Below, piece after piece: positions 25,787-34,321 of a DNA stretch of 64,000 nucleotides. Numbering within the stretch: position 1 is the stretch's first letter; each line of letters starts with the position of its first letter. A program made the translations under genes and the position numbers. The stretch comes from an uncultured Flavobacteriaceae bacterium (GTDB lineage: Bacteria; Bacteroidota; Bacteroidia; Flavobacteriales; Flavobacteriaceae). Location: assembly GCA_947495135.1 (NCBI GenBank), contig CANLXN010000004.1, positions 1-64,000 of the forward strand, in the 5' to 3' direction. The notes under the pieces are model-generated. The model saw nothing but the letters and a program-made list of their open reading frames with translations. It made no database searches and was not told where the DNA came from.

Positions 25787-26998
25787 TTATCTCTTTAAAG
25801 AACGAGACTTAACATAATCTGATGGAGAAGTAGCAGTAAATTTCTTAAAAACCCTATTAAACGTGGCTTTGCTATTAAAACCACTATCGAAGGCGATGCC
25901 CAACAAGGATAGTTGCTCATGTTTTCCTTCATCAATCATCTTCTTTACATTTTCAATACGAAATTGATTAACGAAGTCATTAAAATTTAGTTGATACCCT
26001 TTATTAATTACCTCACTAAGTTCTGAACGAGACATATTAAGGTCATTTGCCAACTGCACTAATGTAAGATCTGGATTGAGGTACGGGTGGTCCAATTTAA
26101 AGTAATTAGCGATCATTTCTTTTTGCTCTCTCATTTCAGTAGAAATAGAAATTTCCGTTGTATTTCTTGCAAGATGTTCCTCTTTAGACAAACCGTGCAA
26201 ACCTTTTACCACCGAAACCTCCAAGAGCCTGAAAGTATCCGTAAAATAACCTTTCACTCCAACATAAATAATGACCAAAGCAGAAATTAAATGGTACCAC
26301 CACGTTTGTCTCCAATTTAAGTCAACAATCGCAGAATCTACGATAATTTCAAAAACGCTATACACAAATAAAAACGCGTATAACAGCAGAAAATTCCGGA
26401 GCCAATTGAGTTCTAATTTATAGGTGTTTGAAAAAAAGTGTCTTATTTTAATCTTGTACACATAGAGTAATTGAAAAGAAAACGCTAGATAAAGAATCAT
26501 TTGAACACTTGATAATACCAAATTAAATGGCTCCAAATACTTCCATTCAAAATTTTCTACCAAATAACCATTTTGAGTTTCACTAAACCCCGGTTGAGCC
26601 GCATCGTATATTAAAATGAATACCTTTATCCCTATATAAACTCCAACAGGAATAAAATGCCTCCAATCTTTTCTCTTAAAAGTAAATCCAACCTCGGTAA
26701 CCGATTTTACATAAAAGTATATTAAGGGCGCCAATAATAAGATCAAACTAACAAGGTAATAGTTAATTTTTGTATTTTGGAAGGTATCGTACCAATCCAT
26801 GAAGCCAATAGTGTATGTCGTTCTATGATAACAAGTAATCAATAAAATGAGCGAAAGGAGCAGATCTGCAATTCTTCGTTTGTCTATATATCTATAAAAT
26901 AAAAGTCCAGAAAAGATCAATCCCTGTAAGACCAATACAAGTAGCGGGGTACTGTATAAATTAAAATCAGGAAAGATAAGTGGCAATTGAACTGACAT
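25787..26998 (-). CDS. Membrane-embedded AraC-family transcriptional regulator
   Basis: 403 residues. Seven or so membrane helices occupy residues 15-245. A linker is followed by an AraC-type double helix-turn-helix in the last 100 residues (LTLVQLANDLNMSRSELSEVIN ... GIAFDSGFNSKATFNRVFKKFTATSPSDYVK). Flavobacteria use this architecture for regulators that sense membrane or extracellular signals directly. It lies 57 bases downstream of two TPR membrane proteins on the same strand, so the three probably form one regulatory unit. Possible targets are doxX-GIN or the TPR genes themselves. Confidence 0.88.
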   Translation of the reverse strand: MSVQLPLIFPDFNLYSTPLLVLVLQGLIFSGLLFYRYIDKRRIADLLLSLILLITCYHRTTYTIGFMDWYDTFQNTKINYYLVSLILLLAPLIYFYVKSVTEVGFTFKRKDWRHFIPVGVYIGIKVFILIYDAAQPGFSETQNGYLVENFEWKYLEPFNLVLSSVQMILYLAFSFQLLYVYKIKIRHFFSNTYKLELNWLRNFLLLYAFLFVYSVFEIIVDSAIVDLNWRQTWWYHLISALVIIYVGVKGYFTDTFRLLEVSVVKGLHGLSKEEHLARNTTEISISTEMREQKEMIANYFKLDHPYLNPDLTLVQLANDLNMSRSELSEVINKGYQLNFNDFVNQFRIENVKKMIDEGKHEQLSLLGIAFDSGFNSKATFNRVFKKFTATSPSDYVKSRSLKR

Positions 26999-27055
26999 TC
27001 TTTAAAATTAGAAAATATTTTCTAGAGGAAAGATTTAAAACGAAAGGAATATGTG

Positions 27056-28183
27056 TTACTGCTTGTCGGCTTCCTTTCCAGAATAAAAAGCTCTAAACAT
27101 TTGGTCTTTCTTATTTATAATCTCCATTTCGCTGTTATACAATTGAGTTTGCTGATCATAAATTTGTTCTTTCATTTTACGAATTCGAAATTGTCTAGAA
27201 ATAAGCAGCATGGTAAGAAGAATCCCCAATCCTCCAAGCAGATATATAATACTTTTGTAAGTTGCTCCTTCCGAAATATGGTCTAATTCGGCCTTCTTTT
27301 TAGACAAGGCAAGGTTGAGCTTTAGCTTTTCGATCTCATTGAGTTCTTTGGCGTCATTTAACAATGATTTTTGGGCATGGGCCTCCTTAATATAGTATAG
27401 TGCTTTGGCAGCATTATTTTGGGAATAAAATACTTCCGATAAAAACTGCGCCGATTCTGAAATTCCTTTATTGTTTTCCTCAGATTTAGAGCGCTCATAC
27501 GATTTCGTTCCGTGAATCTTCGCTCCTTCAACATCTCCCAACACAAATAAAGTTCTTCCATAATTTAATTCGGCCGACGCGAACGATTCGCCTATGGAGT
27601 CTAACAAACCTAGACAATATTCCAGATCCTTCTTAGCTTGCTCATAATCTCCTGCCTTGTATCGTGTTTCACCCAAATTAATATAGTCGATAGCGATCCC
27701 AATGGTATCGTTTTCCTGTCTAGAAATAGCAATGGCTTTCTCATAATTTACAGTCGCCAAAGAAAAATCTTCCTTCTCCAAATAAAGACCTCCAAGACTG
27801 CTGTAAATAATACTTAGTAAAATTGCGGAGTCCTCTTTTAAAACATACTGTTTAGCCTCCAAGAGATAGGTAAGTGCGTTGTCAAAATTTTTGAATTCGG
27901 TCTCTACCAGTCCCAAATTGAACAAAGCACGACCCTTCTCATAATTATTGTCGGTTTCTTCAACTAAATCAAGGGCTTCTTGGGCATAGTAGTACGAACT
28001 GTCCAAATAGATTTGCCCGTCAAAGTAGTGCTCACTAATACTAGATAGCAGTTTTACCTTCTGTTCATTAGAAGGTGCTGAAAGTATTTCTCGCTTCAAA
28101 CTATCAATCTTATTCTCTTGACCCCACATGATGGCGGTCAATAAGATAAACAAGGTCGATATGATAGTCTTATAGGCTCTCAT
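27056..28183 (-). CDS. TPR-repeat single-pass membrane protein (paralogue B)
   Basis: 375 residues. Signal peptide (MRAYKTIISTLFILLTAIMWGQ). Six or so tetratricopeptide repeats span about 40-280 (ALFNLGLVETEFKNFDNALTYLLEA is typical). A helix near 300-320 (IIYLLGGLGILLTMLLIS) is followed by a short basic cytoplasmic coil (RQFRIRKMKEQIYDQQTQLYN). The layout is that of Bacteroidota TPR sensors, which often end in a histidine kinase, AraC or LuxR output domain; here the tail stops after about 50 residues. It starts 2 bases after its paralogue's stop. Confidence 0.85.
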   Translation of the reverse strand: MRAYKTIISTLFILLTAIMWGQENKIDSLKREILSAPSNEQKVKLLSSISEHYFDGQIYLDSSYYYAQEALDLVEETDNNYEKGRALFNLGLVETEFKNFDNALTYLLEAKQYVLKEDSAILLSIIYSSLGGLYLEKEDFSLATVNYEKAIAISRQENDTIGIAIDYINLGETRYKAGDYEQAKKDLEYCLGLLDSIGESFASAELNYGRTLFVLGDVEGAKIHGTKSYERSKSEENNKGISESAQFLSEVFYSQNNAAKALYYIKEAHAQKSLLNDAKELNEIEKLKLNLALSKKKAELDHISEGATYKSIIYLLGGLGILLTMLLISRQFRIRKMKEQIYDQQTQLYNSEMEIINKKDQMFRAFYSGKEADKQ

Positions 28184-28185
28184 AT

Positions 28186-29301
28186 TTAACTTTCTAAATT
28201 AACTTTATCAGCAATCGCATCTTCTTCCATAGAGGTTCGCGTTCCTAATTTTTGACCAATTAGTTGGGTTTGTACATCCCGCGCCTGTTGGGTCATTTTA
28301 ATAATTCTTCGTTGTTTTGCAACTAGAAAAACTAAAAGCAATAGACCAATTCCAATAAGACAATAGATAATATAGGTGTACTTACTTTTTTTACTTGCAA
28401 AAGCTAGGTCCTCATCGGCTCGATCTAGTTCAAAATTTAGTTTTAGCTTTTCAATTTCATTTCGTTCGCGAGCAGTATCAAGGCTGTCGCTGTATTTGAT
28501 ATAGGTTTTATAGTGATCGAAAGCGCTGGTATGTTTCTTCAGTTTATCTTCAATTTCTGAAAGGAGTTTGCTGTTTTCAGCGATCATGAAAAGGTCATTT
28601 TCTTTCTTAGAAATGGTCAACGATTTCTCTGAAGAAGCTTTTGCTTCCAAGGTCTGTCCTAATGCAAACAAGGTTTTTGCGTAAAACAGAAAAAACGTAG
28701 ACGGCTCCCACTTAAGCGATTCTAAGTGTTTCTTGCTCAGTTCGAAATGCTCTTTGGAGGCGTCTAGTCTACCCAATTCATATTCTGCCTCGCCAATATT
28801 CATATAATCCACCGCAATTTGACGGGAATCTCCACTCTCAAGAGACATATAGAGTGCTTTGTTGTAGTTAAAAATAGCCTCTCTATAAGAACCCATCTGA
28901 AAATTTACAGCACCAATATTGTTATACGTAGAACTTAATTGAAATTGAGAACCAACTTCTTGAATTATTATGAGTGCCTTTTCGTAATAATCGATGGCGC
29001 TTTCGTATCGCTTTAATGCAGTATGTATCCCGGCCATACCAAACAGGGCACGCGCCTGATCGACTAGCAGACCTTTTTCGACCGCAATGTTGTATGCTTT
29101 TTCTGTATAGTAAAAAGCACTGTCCTGATAAATTTGAGTTCGGTAAAATGCTGATCCTAGTCTGTTGTAAGTCAACATTTGCTCCTCTTCAGAAAGAGGG
29201 CTCGATAGCACTTGCCTAAGGCTATCTATCGCTCGATTTTGAGCAATTGACACCATAGAACAACAACAAAATAATATAGTTAGTAAGTAAGCTTTTATCA
29301 A
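28186..29301 (-). CDS. TPR-repeat single-pass membrane protein (paralogue A, TTG start)
   Basis: 371 residues. The start is TTG at 29301, because it gives a complete signal peptide (MIKAYLLTILFCCCSMVSIAQ) and no ATG precedes the TPR region except one inside that peptide. TPR repeats span about 40-280, the membrane helix is YTYIIYCLIGIGLLLLVFLVAK, and a short cytoplasmic coil ends in acidic residues. It shares layout and several blocks with its neighbour (NEIEKLKLN in both), so the pair arose by duplication. First gene of the TPR-TPR-AraC operon, preceded by an exact -7 box. Confidence 0.85.
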   Translation of the reverse strand: MIKAYLLTILFCCCSMVSIAQNRAIDSLRQVLSSPLSEEEQMLTYNRLGSAFYRTQIYQDSAFYYTEKAYNIAVEKGLLVDQARALFGMAGIHTALKRYESAIDYYEKALIIIQEVGSQFQLSSTYNNIGAVNFQMGSYREAIFNYNKALYMSLESGDSRQIAVDYMNIGEAEYELGRLDASKEHFELSKKHLESLKWEPSTFFLFYAKTLFALGQTLEAKASSEKSLTISKKENDLFMIAENSKLLSEIEDKLKKHTSAFDHYKTYIKYSDSLDTARERNEIEKLKLNFELDRADEDLAFASKKSKYTYIIYCLIGIGLLLLVFLVAKQRRIIKMTQQARDVQTQLIGQKLGTRTSMEEDAIADKVNLES

Positions 29302-29323
29302 TATTAAGTATATTCAGGGATAT

Positions 29324-29331
29324 CAAATATA
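29324..29331 (-). promoter_or_regulatory. -7 box (TATATTTG) for the TPR-TPR-AraC operon
   Basis: Exact TAnnTTTG match read leftwards, 22 bases before the TTG start at 29301, so the predicted leader is about 17 bases. Confidence 0.6.
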
Positions 29332-29360
29332 CTATAAATAATAGATAATGAGAACTTTAA

Positions 29361-29693
29361 TTATTCTTGAGGAGCTAACTTCACTATAAGTCCTTCCATA
29401 GAAGGTTGTATGTGGATCTGACATCCGAGACGGCTATTTTCTTGCACATGAAAAGCTTCAGCAAGCATTGCATCTTCATCATCACTCTTTTCAGGCAATT
29501 CATGCTCACTTAAAATGTAACACTGACAAGAAGCACACATGGCCATTCCTCCGCATATTCCAATGGTTCCTTCCTCTACCAACTCATAAGATCTTACCAT
29601 TTCCATAAGATTCATATTCATATCTGTTGGAGCTAGTACTTCGTGGCTCACATTCGCTCTGTCTATAATGGTAATGGTTATATCTTGATCCAT
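29361..29693 (-). CDS. [2Fe-2S] ferredoxin (adrenodoxin type)
   Basis: 110 residues from the ATG at 29693; an in-frame TTG at 29717 lies in the adjoining repeat element and is not credible. Cluster ligands sit in ICGGMAMCASCQCY and the final LGCQIHI, the plant/adrenodoxin-like pattern. It carries single electrons in the cytoplasm. The FNR-type reductase lies just upstream on the same strand, an obvious redox partner. The Rieske oxygenase at 19.7 kb and Fe-S assembly factors are possible clients. Confidence 0.88.
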   Translation of the reverse strand: MDQDITITIIDRANVSHEVLAPTDMNMNLMEMVRSYELVEEGTIGICGGMAMCASCQCYILSEHELPEKSDDEDAMLAEAFHVQENSRLGCQIHIQPSMEGLIVKLAPQE

Positions 29694-29700
29694 GTCTTTT

Positions 29701-29850
29701 TTTATGGCGTGCCCCAACCTTCACTCTCCAAAGGTCGAGCTACGGAGGGTCGGGCTTTCGCTACTCGCTTCCTCCGTATCCGCTCGAAGCGGAGAAGGAG
29801 GAGAGCTCAAACATCCCGATAATTATCGGGCCGCTCAATCCCTCACGCAA
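29701..29850. repeat. Interspersed hairpin element, copy 2
   Basis: It opens TTTATGGCGTGCCCC, has CGGGCTTTCGCTACTCGC, then nested stems (CCTCC/GGAGG enclosing TCCGCT/AGCGGA) and the palindrome CCCGATAATTATCGGG (29815-29830), and ends CCGCTCAATCCCTCACGC. The outer words match the element at 9021-9115 while the hairpin interior differs. It fills nearly the whole gap between the ferredoxin and the FNR genes. Confidence 0.6.
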
Positions 29851-29851
29851 A

Positions 29852-30904
29852 TTAGTCTATCGTTTTTATAACAGCTTTTGGAGCCTCTTTTTTACTTCCA
29901 TCAAAGCCTTCCACACCACCAACAGTGGTATACTTCATTACATAACGCTTATCTGGAAAAATACGCTGATAAGCGCTTTGACACATTAAGGTTGCCTCAT
30001 GAAAACCACATAGAATCAACTTTAACTTACCAGGGTAAGTATTTACATCTCCAATAGCATAAACTCCCGGAATATTGGTCTGGTAGTCTAAACTATTATT
30101 CACTTTGATTGCATTTTTTTCGATTTCCAATCCCCAATCTGCAATAGGCCCTAGTTTAGGTGCCAATCCAAATAACGGAATAAAATGATCACATTGAAGT
30201 TCCAATGTTTCACCTTCTTTCTTTACAACAACTCCTTCCACTCTATCCGTTCCTAAAATCTCCGAAACTTCTGCAGGAGTAATTAATTTAATAGCTCCTG
30301 CGTTTTTTAGCTCCTGTACTTTTTCCACACTATCCAGAGCTCCTCTAAATTCGTTGCGTCTATGGACAAGAGTTACACTAGAAGCAACGTTTGCTAGAAA
30401 TATACTCCAATCTAACGCGCTATCTCCACCTCCTGCTATAACAACATCCTTATCTCTATAGATTTCTGGATCTCTAATAATGTATTCTACACCAGCATCT
30501 TCAAAATGGGCTATGTTTGGAATTGGAGGTTTTCTCGGCTCAAAACTTCCAAGGCCGCCTGCAATTGCTACTATTGGAGCCTTGTGTTGAGTCCCTTTAT
30601 TGGTAGTAACAATAAAACTTCCGTCCTCTTGTTTCTCAATAGTCTCGGCCCGTTCGCCCAGTGTAAAACCAGGTTGAAAAGGCGCTATTTGTTTCATCAA
30701 ATTATCCACTAGGTCTCCAGCCAATACCTCAGGGAAGGCGGGAATATCGTAAATAGGTTTCTTAGGATAAATTTCTGAGCATTGTCCTCCAGGCTGCGGA
30801 AGTGCGTCTATTAAGTGGCATTTCAATTTCAGTAAGCCTGCTTCGAATACAGCGAATAATCCCGTAGGACCCGCTCCAATGATTAGTATATCGGTAGTGA
30901 TCAT
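29852..30904 (-). CDS. Ferredoxin--NADP reductase, thioredoxin-reductase-like
   Basis: 350 residues. The FAD dinucleotide motif is DILIIGAGPTGLFAVFEAGL, the NADP-binding motif VVIAGGGDSALDWSI, and the second FAD motif GVYAIGDVNTYPGKLKLILCGFHEA. The thioredoxin-reductase CxxC is absent and the C-terminal extension KYTTVGGVEGFDG is present, both features of the TrxR-type FNR. It transfers electrons between NADPH and ferredoxin. It is followed downstream by a ferredoxin and preceded by nifU-like and mrp genes, making an Fe-S/electron-transfer cluster. Confidence 0.9.
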   Translation of the reverse strand: MITTDILIIGAGPTGLFAVFEAGLLKLKCHLIDALPQPGGQCSEIYPKKPIYDIPAFPEVLAGDLVDNLMKQIAPFQPGFTLGERAETIEKQEDGSFIVTTNKGTQHKAPIVAIAGGLGSFEPRKPPIPNIAHFEDAGVEYIIRDPEIYRDKDVVIAGGGDSALDWSIFLANVASSVTLVHRRNEFRGALDSVEKVQELKNAGAIKLITPAEVSEILGTDRVEGVVVKKEGETLELQCDHFIPLFGLAPKLGPIADWGLEIEKNAIKVNNSLDYQTNIPGVYAIGDVNTYPGKLKLILCGFHEATLMCQSAYQRIFPDKRYVMKYTTVGGVEGFDGSKKEAPKAVIKTID

Positions 30905-30910
30905 AAAGCT

Positions 30911-31153
30911 TTAACCCTCTACATTAATTACTTGTTCTATTTGTGGCGCATGTTTTTTAATAGTCATTTCTACACCACTCTTAAGTGTCATTTGGTTCAC
31001 ACTGCAACCAACACAAGCACCTTGTAACTGTACACGTACTATTTTTTGATCTTCAATAGAAAGAAGAGAAATATCGCCTCCGTCGCTCTGTAAAAAGGGA
31101 CGAATCTCATCGAGCGCTTCTTCTACTTTTAATGTTAGTTCTTCTTGTGTCAT
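30911..31153 (-). CDS. NifU C-terminal-domain Fe-S scaffold protein
   Basis: 80 residues, a single Nfu domain. Cluster-binding cysteines are Cys47 and Cys50 (ACVGCSVNQMTLKSG), preceded by PFLQSDGGDISL. It carries or delivers [4Fe-4S] clusters to apoproteins in the cytoplasm. One base separates it from the mrp stop, and FNR starts 6 bases later, so the three are one transcript. Confidence 0.93.
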   Translation of the reverse strand: MTQEELTLKVEEALDEIRPFLQSDGGDISLLSIEDQKIVRVQLQGACVGCSVNQMTLKSGVEMTIKKHAPQIEQVINVEG

Positions 31154-31154
31154 A

Positions 31155-32294
31155 CTACTTCTTTACAGCGCTGCAACCTGCCATTGTTGTTATTTTTATA
31201 GCTTCAGTTGGTGGAAGATTTTCATTTCTTCGAACTGTTTCTTCTACTACTTTTTTGGTTACTTCCTCAAAAGCAGCTTCTGTTTTAGTGGCTGTTTGTA
31301 AGGCAGCTGGGCGCCCAATATCCCCTGCCTCCCTAATACTCTGTTCAATAGGAATTTCTCCTAAAAATGGAATTTCCAGATCTTCTGCCAAATTTCTTGC
31401 ACCTTCTTTCCCAAAAATATAGTATTTATTATCTGGCAACTCGGCGGGTGTGAAATAAGACATATTCTCCACCACTCCCAGCACAGGAACATCAATATTT
31501 TCTTGTTGGAACATTGCAACACCTTTTCGTGCATCGGCCAAAGCCACTGTTTGAGGGGTACTTACAACTACAGCTCCTGTAATTGGCAGGGACTGCATTA
31601 AACTCAAGTGAATATCTCCAGTTCCAGGAGGTAAATCCAGTAACATAAAATCCAATTCACCCCAAGCAGCATCAAAAATTAACTGGTTGAGTGCCTTTGC
31701 AGCCATTGGCCCTCGCCAAATCACAGCCTGATTAGGTTTTGTGAAAAAACCGATCGATAAAACCTTTACCCCATGGCTCTCTACTGGTTTCATCTTACTT
31801 TTTCCATCCACTGTAACAGATAATGGCCGTTCGTTAAAAACATCGAACATAATAGGTATCGAAGGTCCGTAAATATCTGCATCCAAAACGCCCACTTTAA
31901 ATCCCATTTTTGCCAAGGTTACTGCAATATTAGCCGTAACAGTAGACTTACCAACCCCTCCTTTACCAGAAGCGACTGCGACAATATTTTTAATTCCAGG
32001 TATAGGCTTCCCTTTAATTAGGTTGGGGTTTTCAGCCTTAGGCGGCGCTTCCACCTGTATATTTATTTTAACCTGAGCATCTGCATATACTTGCTCCTTT
32101 ATGGCCTTAATAACATCTGCTTCAGCACGTTTTTTTATATGCATCGCAGGAGTCGTCATCTTTAAATCTACTATTACCTCATCGGCAAAAGTGATCACAT
32201 TTTGTACCGCTCCACTTTCCACCATATTCTTGCCTTCTCCGGCAAGCGTTATGGACTCCAAAGCCTTTAGAACATCTTGTTTCTTTATCTGCAT
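31155..32294 (-). CDS. mrp: Mrp/ApbC-type Fe-S cluster carrier ATPase
   Basis: 379 residues. The N-terminal MIP18/DUF59 domain (about 1-85) is followed by a deviant Walker A P-loop GKGGVGKST (109-117), a Walker B region DFMLLDLPPGTGD, and the Mrp signature IWRGPMAAKALNQL. Most Mrp/Nbp35 proteins have a cluster-bridging CxxC after NMSYF; here that place reads TPAELPDNKYYIFG, so the bridging cysteines are missing. It probably acts with the co-transcribed Nfu protein. Confidence 0.92.
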   Translation of the reverse strand: MQIKKQDVLKALESITLAGEGKNMVESGAVQNVITFADEVIVDLKMTTPAMHIKKRAEADVIKAIKEQVYADAQVKINIQVEAPPKAENPNLIKGKPIPGIKNIVAVASGKGGVGKSTVTANIAVTLAKMGFKVGVLDADIYGPSIPIMFDVFNERPLSVTVDGKSKMKPVESHGVKVLSIGFFTKPNQAVIWRGPMAAKALNQLIFDAAWGELDFMLLDLPPGTGDIHLSLMQSLPITGAVVVSTPQTVALADARKGVAMFQQENIDVPVLGVVENMSYFTPAELPDNKYYIFGKEGARNLAEDLEIPFLGEIPIEQSIREAGDIGRPAALQTATKTEAAFEEVTKKVVEETVRRNENLPPTEAIKITTMAGCSAVKK

Positions 32295-32398
32295 ATTTCT
32301 AATACTAACTATTTAAATTTTAATCTGTTCAACTCCAATATGGACGACGCTCTGTCTTTCGATATTGGGCCCAACTTATTTAGATTAATTCTAAAGTG

Positions 32399-32406
32399 CA
32401 AAGATA
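32399..32406 (-). promoter_or_regulatory. -7 box (TATCTTTG) for the mrp-nfu-FNR operon
   Basis: Exact TAnnTTTG match read leftwards. It leaves a leader of about 100 bases containing a CCAATAT/ATATTGG inverted repeat (32335-32341 and 32362-32368). Confidence 0.55.
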
Positions 32407-32524
32407 AGGTATAGACTCGTAAATTTAAAGCTTGTCAATTGAAAGTATTGATGGTAGGATAGAAGAAACATGTCTAACAAATACAACGACCTTTTGCTAA
32501 AAATTCCACTACCAAAAAATAAAA

Positions 32525-32854
32525 CTAAAGCTCCTTTCCTGGGTCCCAAAAAACGGACTCTAGGTGTTGAATTTGATGGTCTACCACCTCAATCCCCTCA
32601 CTTTCTAATAATTGTTGCATAAGGTTAGTTCCATCAAAATGATGTTTCCCAGTAAGAAGCCCTTTTCTATTTACCACCCTATGTGCCGGCACATCGGGAT
32701 GTTTACCCGCTCCATTCATGGCCCAGCCCACCATACGAGCACTTCCTGCCGCCCCAAGATACTTGGCAATAGCTCCATAGCTAGTTACCTTTCCGAAGGG
32801 AATCAATCGAGCTACTTCATAAACTTTATCAAAAAAACCAGTATTAGCCGCCAT
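32525..32854 (-). CDS. Alkyltransferase-like protein (MGMT family lacking the active Cys)
   Basis: 109 residues, only the C-terminal DNA-binding domain of O6-alkylguanine transferases. It keeps the helix-turn-helix region (GKVTSYGAIAKYLG) and the Arg finger area (SARMVGWAMN). The reactive PCHRV motif is PAHRV here (Ala57). Such ATL proteins bind alkylated bases and flag them for nucleotide excision repair instead of removing the alkyl group. Its start abuts the LysE-type gene stop (1-base overlap), so it belongs to the trmB-lysE transcript. Confidence 0.9.
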   Translation of the reverse strand: MAANTGFFDKVYEVARLIPFGKVTSYGAIAKYLGAAGSARMVGWAMNGAGKHPDVPAHRVVNRKGLLTGKHHFDGTNLMQQLLESEGIEVVDHQIQHLESVFWDPGKEL

Positions 32855-33480
32855 TACATTTCATTTACAATTTTTATGAGCGTAATAATTGAAATAATCG
32901 CCGTTATTAGCCCCAGAAGATAGTTCATGTTAATATTAGGTTTTTTACGGTCGTTCTTTTGCTTGAAAAACTGAATATAAATTGCGAGCATTACAAACGT
33001 TCCAATCCCAGAGGCAATTACCGCTGCCCATATACCAGGTTGGTCAAAACTAAACCATCCGAAAGAGGAAAAGGTAACACTTATGTAAACCCAATAGGGC
33101 AATGGCAACAAATTAAGTGCTGCTAACAACATTCCGTAAAAAAAGCGATTGGTTTTAGATCTATTCATTTCTTTAGGAGCTTCTCTCCTAGTATCCTTCG
33201 CGATAAAAAAGAAATAAATAGTGATGCACAAAAAAATTCCTAGTGCTACTTTCTGCAAAAGATCTACAATTTCAGGGTTTTTGTCCAAGTAGCGCGCAAA
33301 CAACAAGGCTAAGAATGTTTGAAAACAAACTGTGATGCACACTCCAACCGAGAAGAGCAACGCCGCTTTACGGCCTTGCTTCATGCTGATCTTAGCAGCA
33401 GACATGTTTAGTAGCCCTGGAGGTATAACACCTACCATCGAAGCTAAAAATCCAATGAAGAAATTAAGAAGTAAAGACAT
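32854..33480 (-). CDS. LysE-family transporter
   Basis: 208 residues, six membrane helices. It starts MSLLLNFFIGFLASMVGVIPPGLLNMSAAKISMKQGRKAALLFSVG, with the family's helix-break PPGLLN and the cytoplasmic KQGRKAA turn. LysE/RhtB proteins export amino acids or related metabolites; the substrate cannot be assigned. It lies 31 bases after trmB and overlaps the alkyltransferase-like gene by one base. Confidence 0.85.
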   Translation of the reverse strand: MSLLLNFFIGFLASMVGVIPPGLLNMSAAKISMKQGRKAALLFSVGVCITVCFQTFLALLFARYLDKNPEIVDLLQKVALGIFLCITIYFFFIAKDTRREAPKEMNRSKTNRFFYGMLLAALNLLPLPYWVYISVTFSSFGWFSFDQPGIWAAVIASGIGTFVMLAIYIQFFKQKNDRKKPNINMNYLLGLITAIISIITLIKIVNEM

Positions 33481-33511
33481 TCAGGTTAGTTTGCCTTGTG
33501 AATATACACAA

Positions 33512-34192
33512 TTATTTGGTACGTAATTTAAAGCGAATGTATGTGATCTTCTTTCCAATTTCGAGATACTGACTTTCGTAGAAGGTTTGAATGGACGTAA
33601 CTTCCTCCGGAGATCCTTCACTTCCATAAACATCATGATGAGCGTATTCAATATCCTCCTCCATTCCGTGAAGCAATCCAAGGGTGTAACCATGCATAAA
33701 TTCACTATCTGTTTTAAGATGAACCACACCACTCTTTTTTAAAATAAGCCTATACTTATCCAGAAACTCACTATTGGTAAGCCTGTGTTTAGTGCGTTTA
33801 AACTTAATTTGAGGATCTGGAAAAGTAATCCAAATTTCGTCTACCTCGTCTGGCGCAAAAGCACGGTCGATCAACTCTATTTGTGTGCGTAAAAAACCAA
33901 CGTTTTTTAAGTTTTCTTCTAAAGCTGTTTTAGCTCCTCTCCAAAATCGCGCCCCTTTAATGTCAACTCCAAGGAAGTTTTTTTGTGGGTATTTCTTAGC
34001 CAGATTAACAGTATACTCTCCTTTTCCACAACCCAGTTCCAAAACAATGGGGTGATCATTTTTAAAAAAGTCTTTATTCCAGTTCCCCTTTAGTCCCAAA
34101 GCATCGTTCTCCATTTCCTCTCTAGTAGGCTGGATTACATTTCCGAAAGTCTCGTTTTCTTTAAATCGTTTTAACTTGTTTTTGCTTCCCAC
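33512..34192 (-). CDS. trmB: tRNA (guanine-N7-)-methyltransferase
   Basis: 226 residues from the GTG at 34192 (MGSKNKLKRFKENETF, the usual flavobacterial N-terminus); the longer frame from a TTG at 34225 is not supported. The SAM site is VLELGCGKGEYTVNLA, and the catalytic region DEIWITFPDPQIKFKRTKHRLT is typical of TrmB, which makes m7G46 in tRNA. First gene of trmB-lysE-ATL, divergent from the glycosyltransferase. Confidence 0.9.
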   Translation of the reverse strand: MGSKNKLKRFKENETFGNVIQPTREEMENDALGLKGNWNKDFFKNDHPIVLELGCGKGEYTVNLAKKYPQKNFLGVDIKGARFWRGAKTALEENLKNVGFLRTQIELIDRAFAPDEVDEIWITFPDPQIKFKRTKHRLTNSEFLDKYRLILKKSGVVHLKTDSEFMHGYTLGLLHGMEEDIEYAHHDVYGSEGSPEEVTSIQTFYESQYLEIGKKITYIRFKLRTK

Positions 34193-34308
34193 GGTATATT
34201 TTTTCTTTTCATTTCCTTGAAACAATCCAAGAAAGGAAAAATTATGGTCATTTTATGTTCGTAATTATTCGGTAAAATTAAGGAAATATGTGAGCCTATT
34301 ATTATTCC

Positions 34309-34316
34309 TACCTTTG
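34309..34316 (+). promoter_or_regulatory. -7 box (TACCTTTG) directly before the glycosyltransferase ATG
   Basis: Exact TAnnTTTG match followed by only TTTTT before the ATG at 34322. Transcription would begin at or next to the start codon, suggesting a leaderless mRNA. No good -33 TTG is seen. Confidence 0.5.
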
Positions 34317-34321
34317 TTTTT

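Noticed and set aside
29694-29717. TTG-started N-terminal extension of the ferredoxin
   Set aside because: It would translate into the adjoining repeat element. The ATG at 29693 gives the normal ferredoxin N-terminus.
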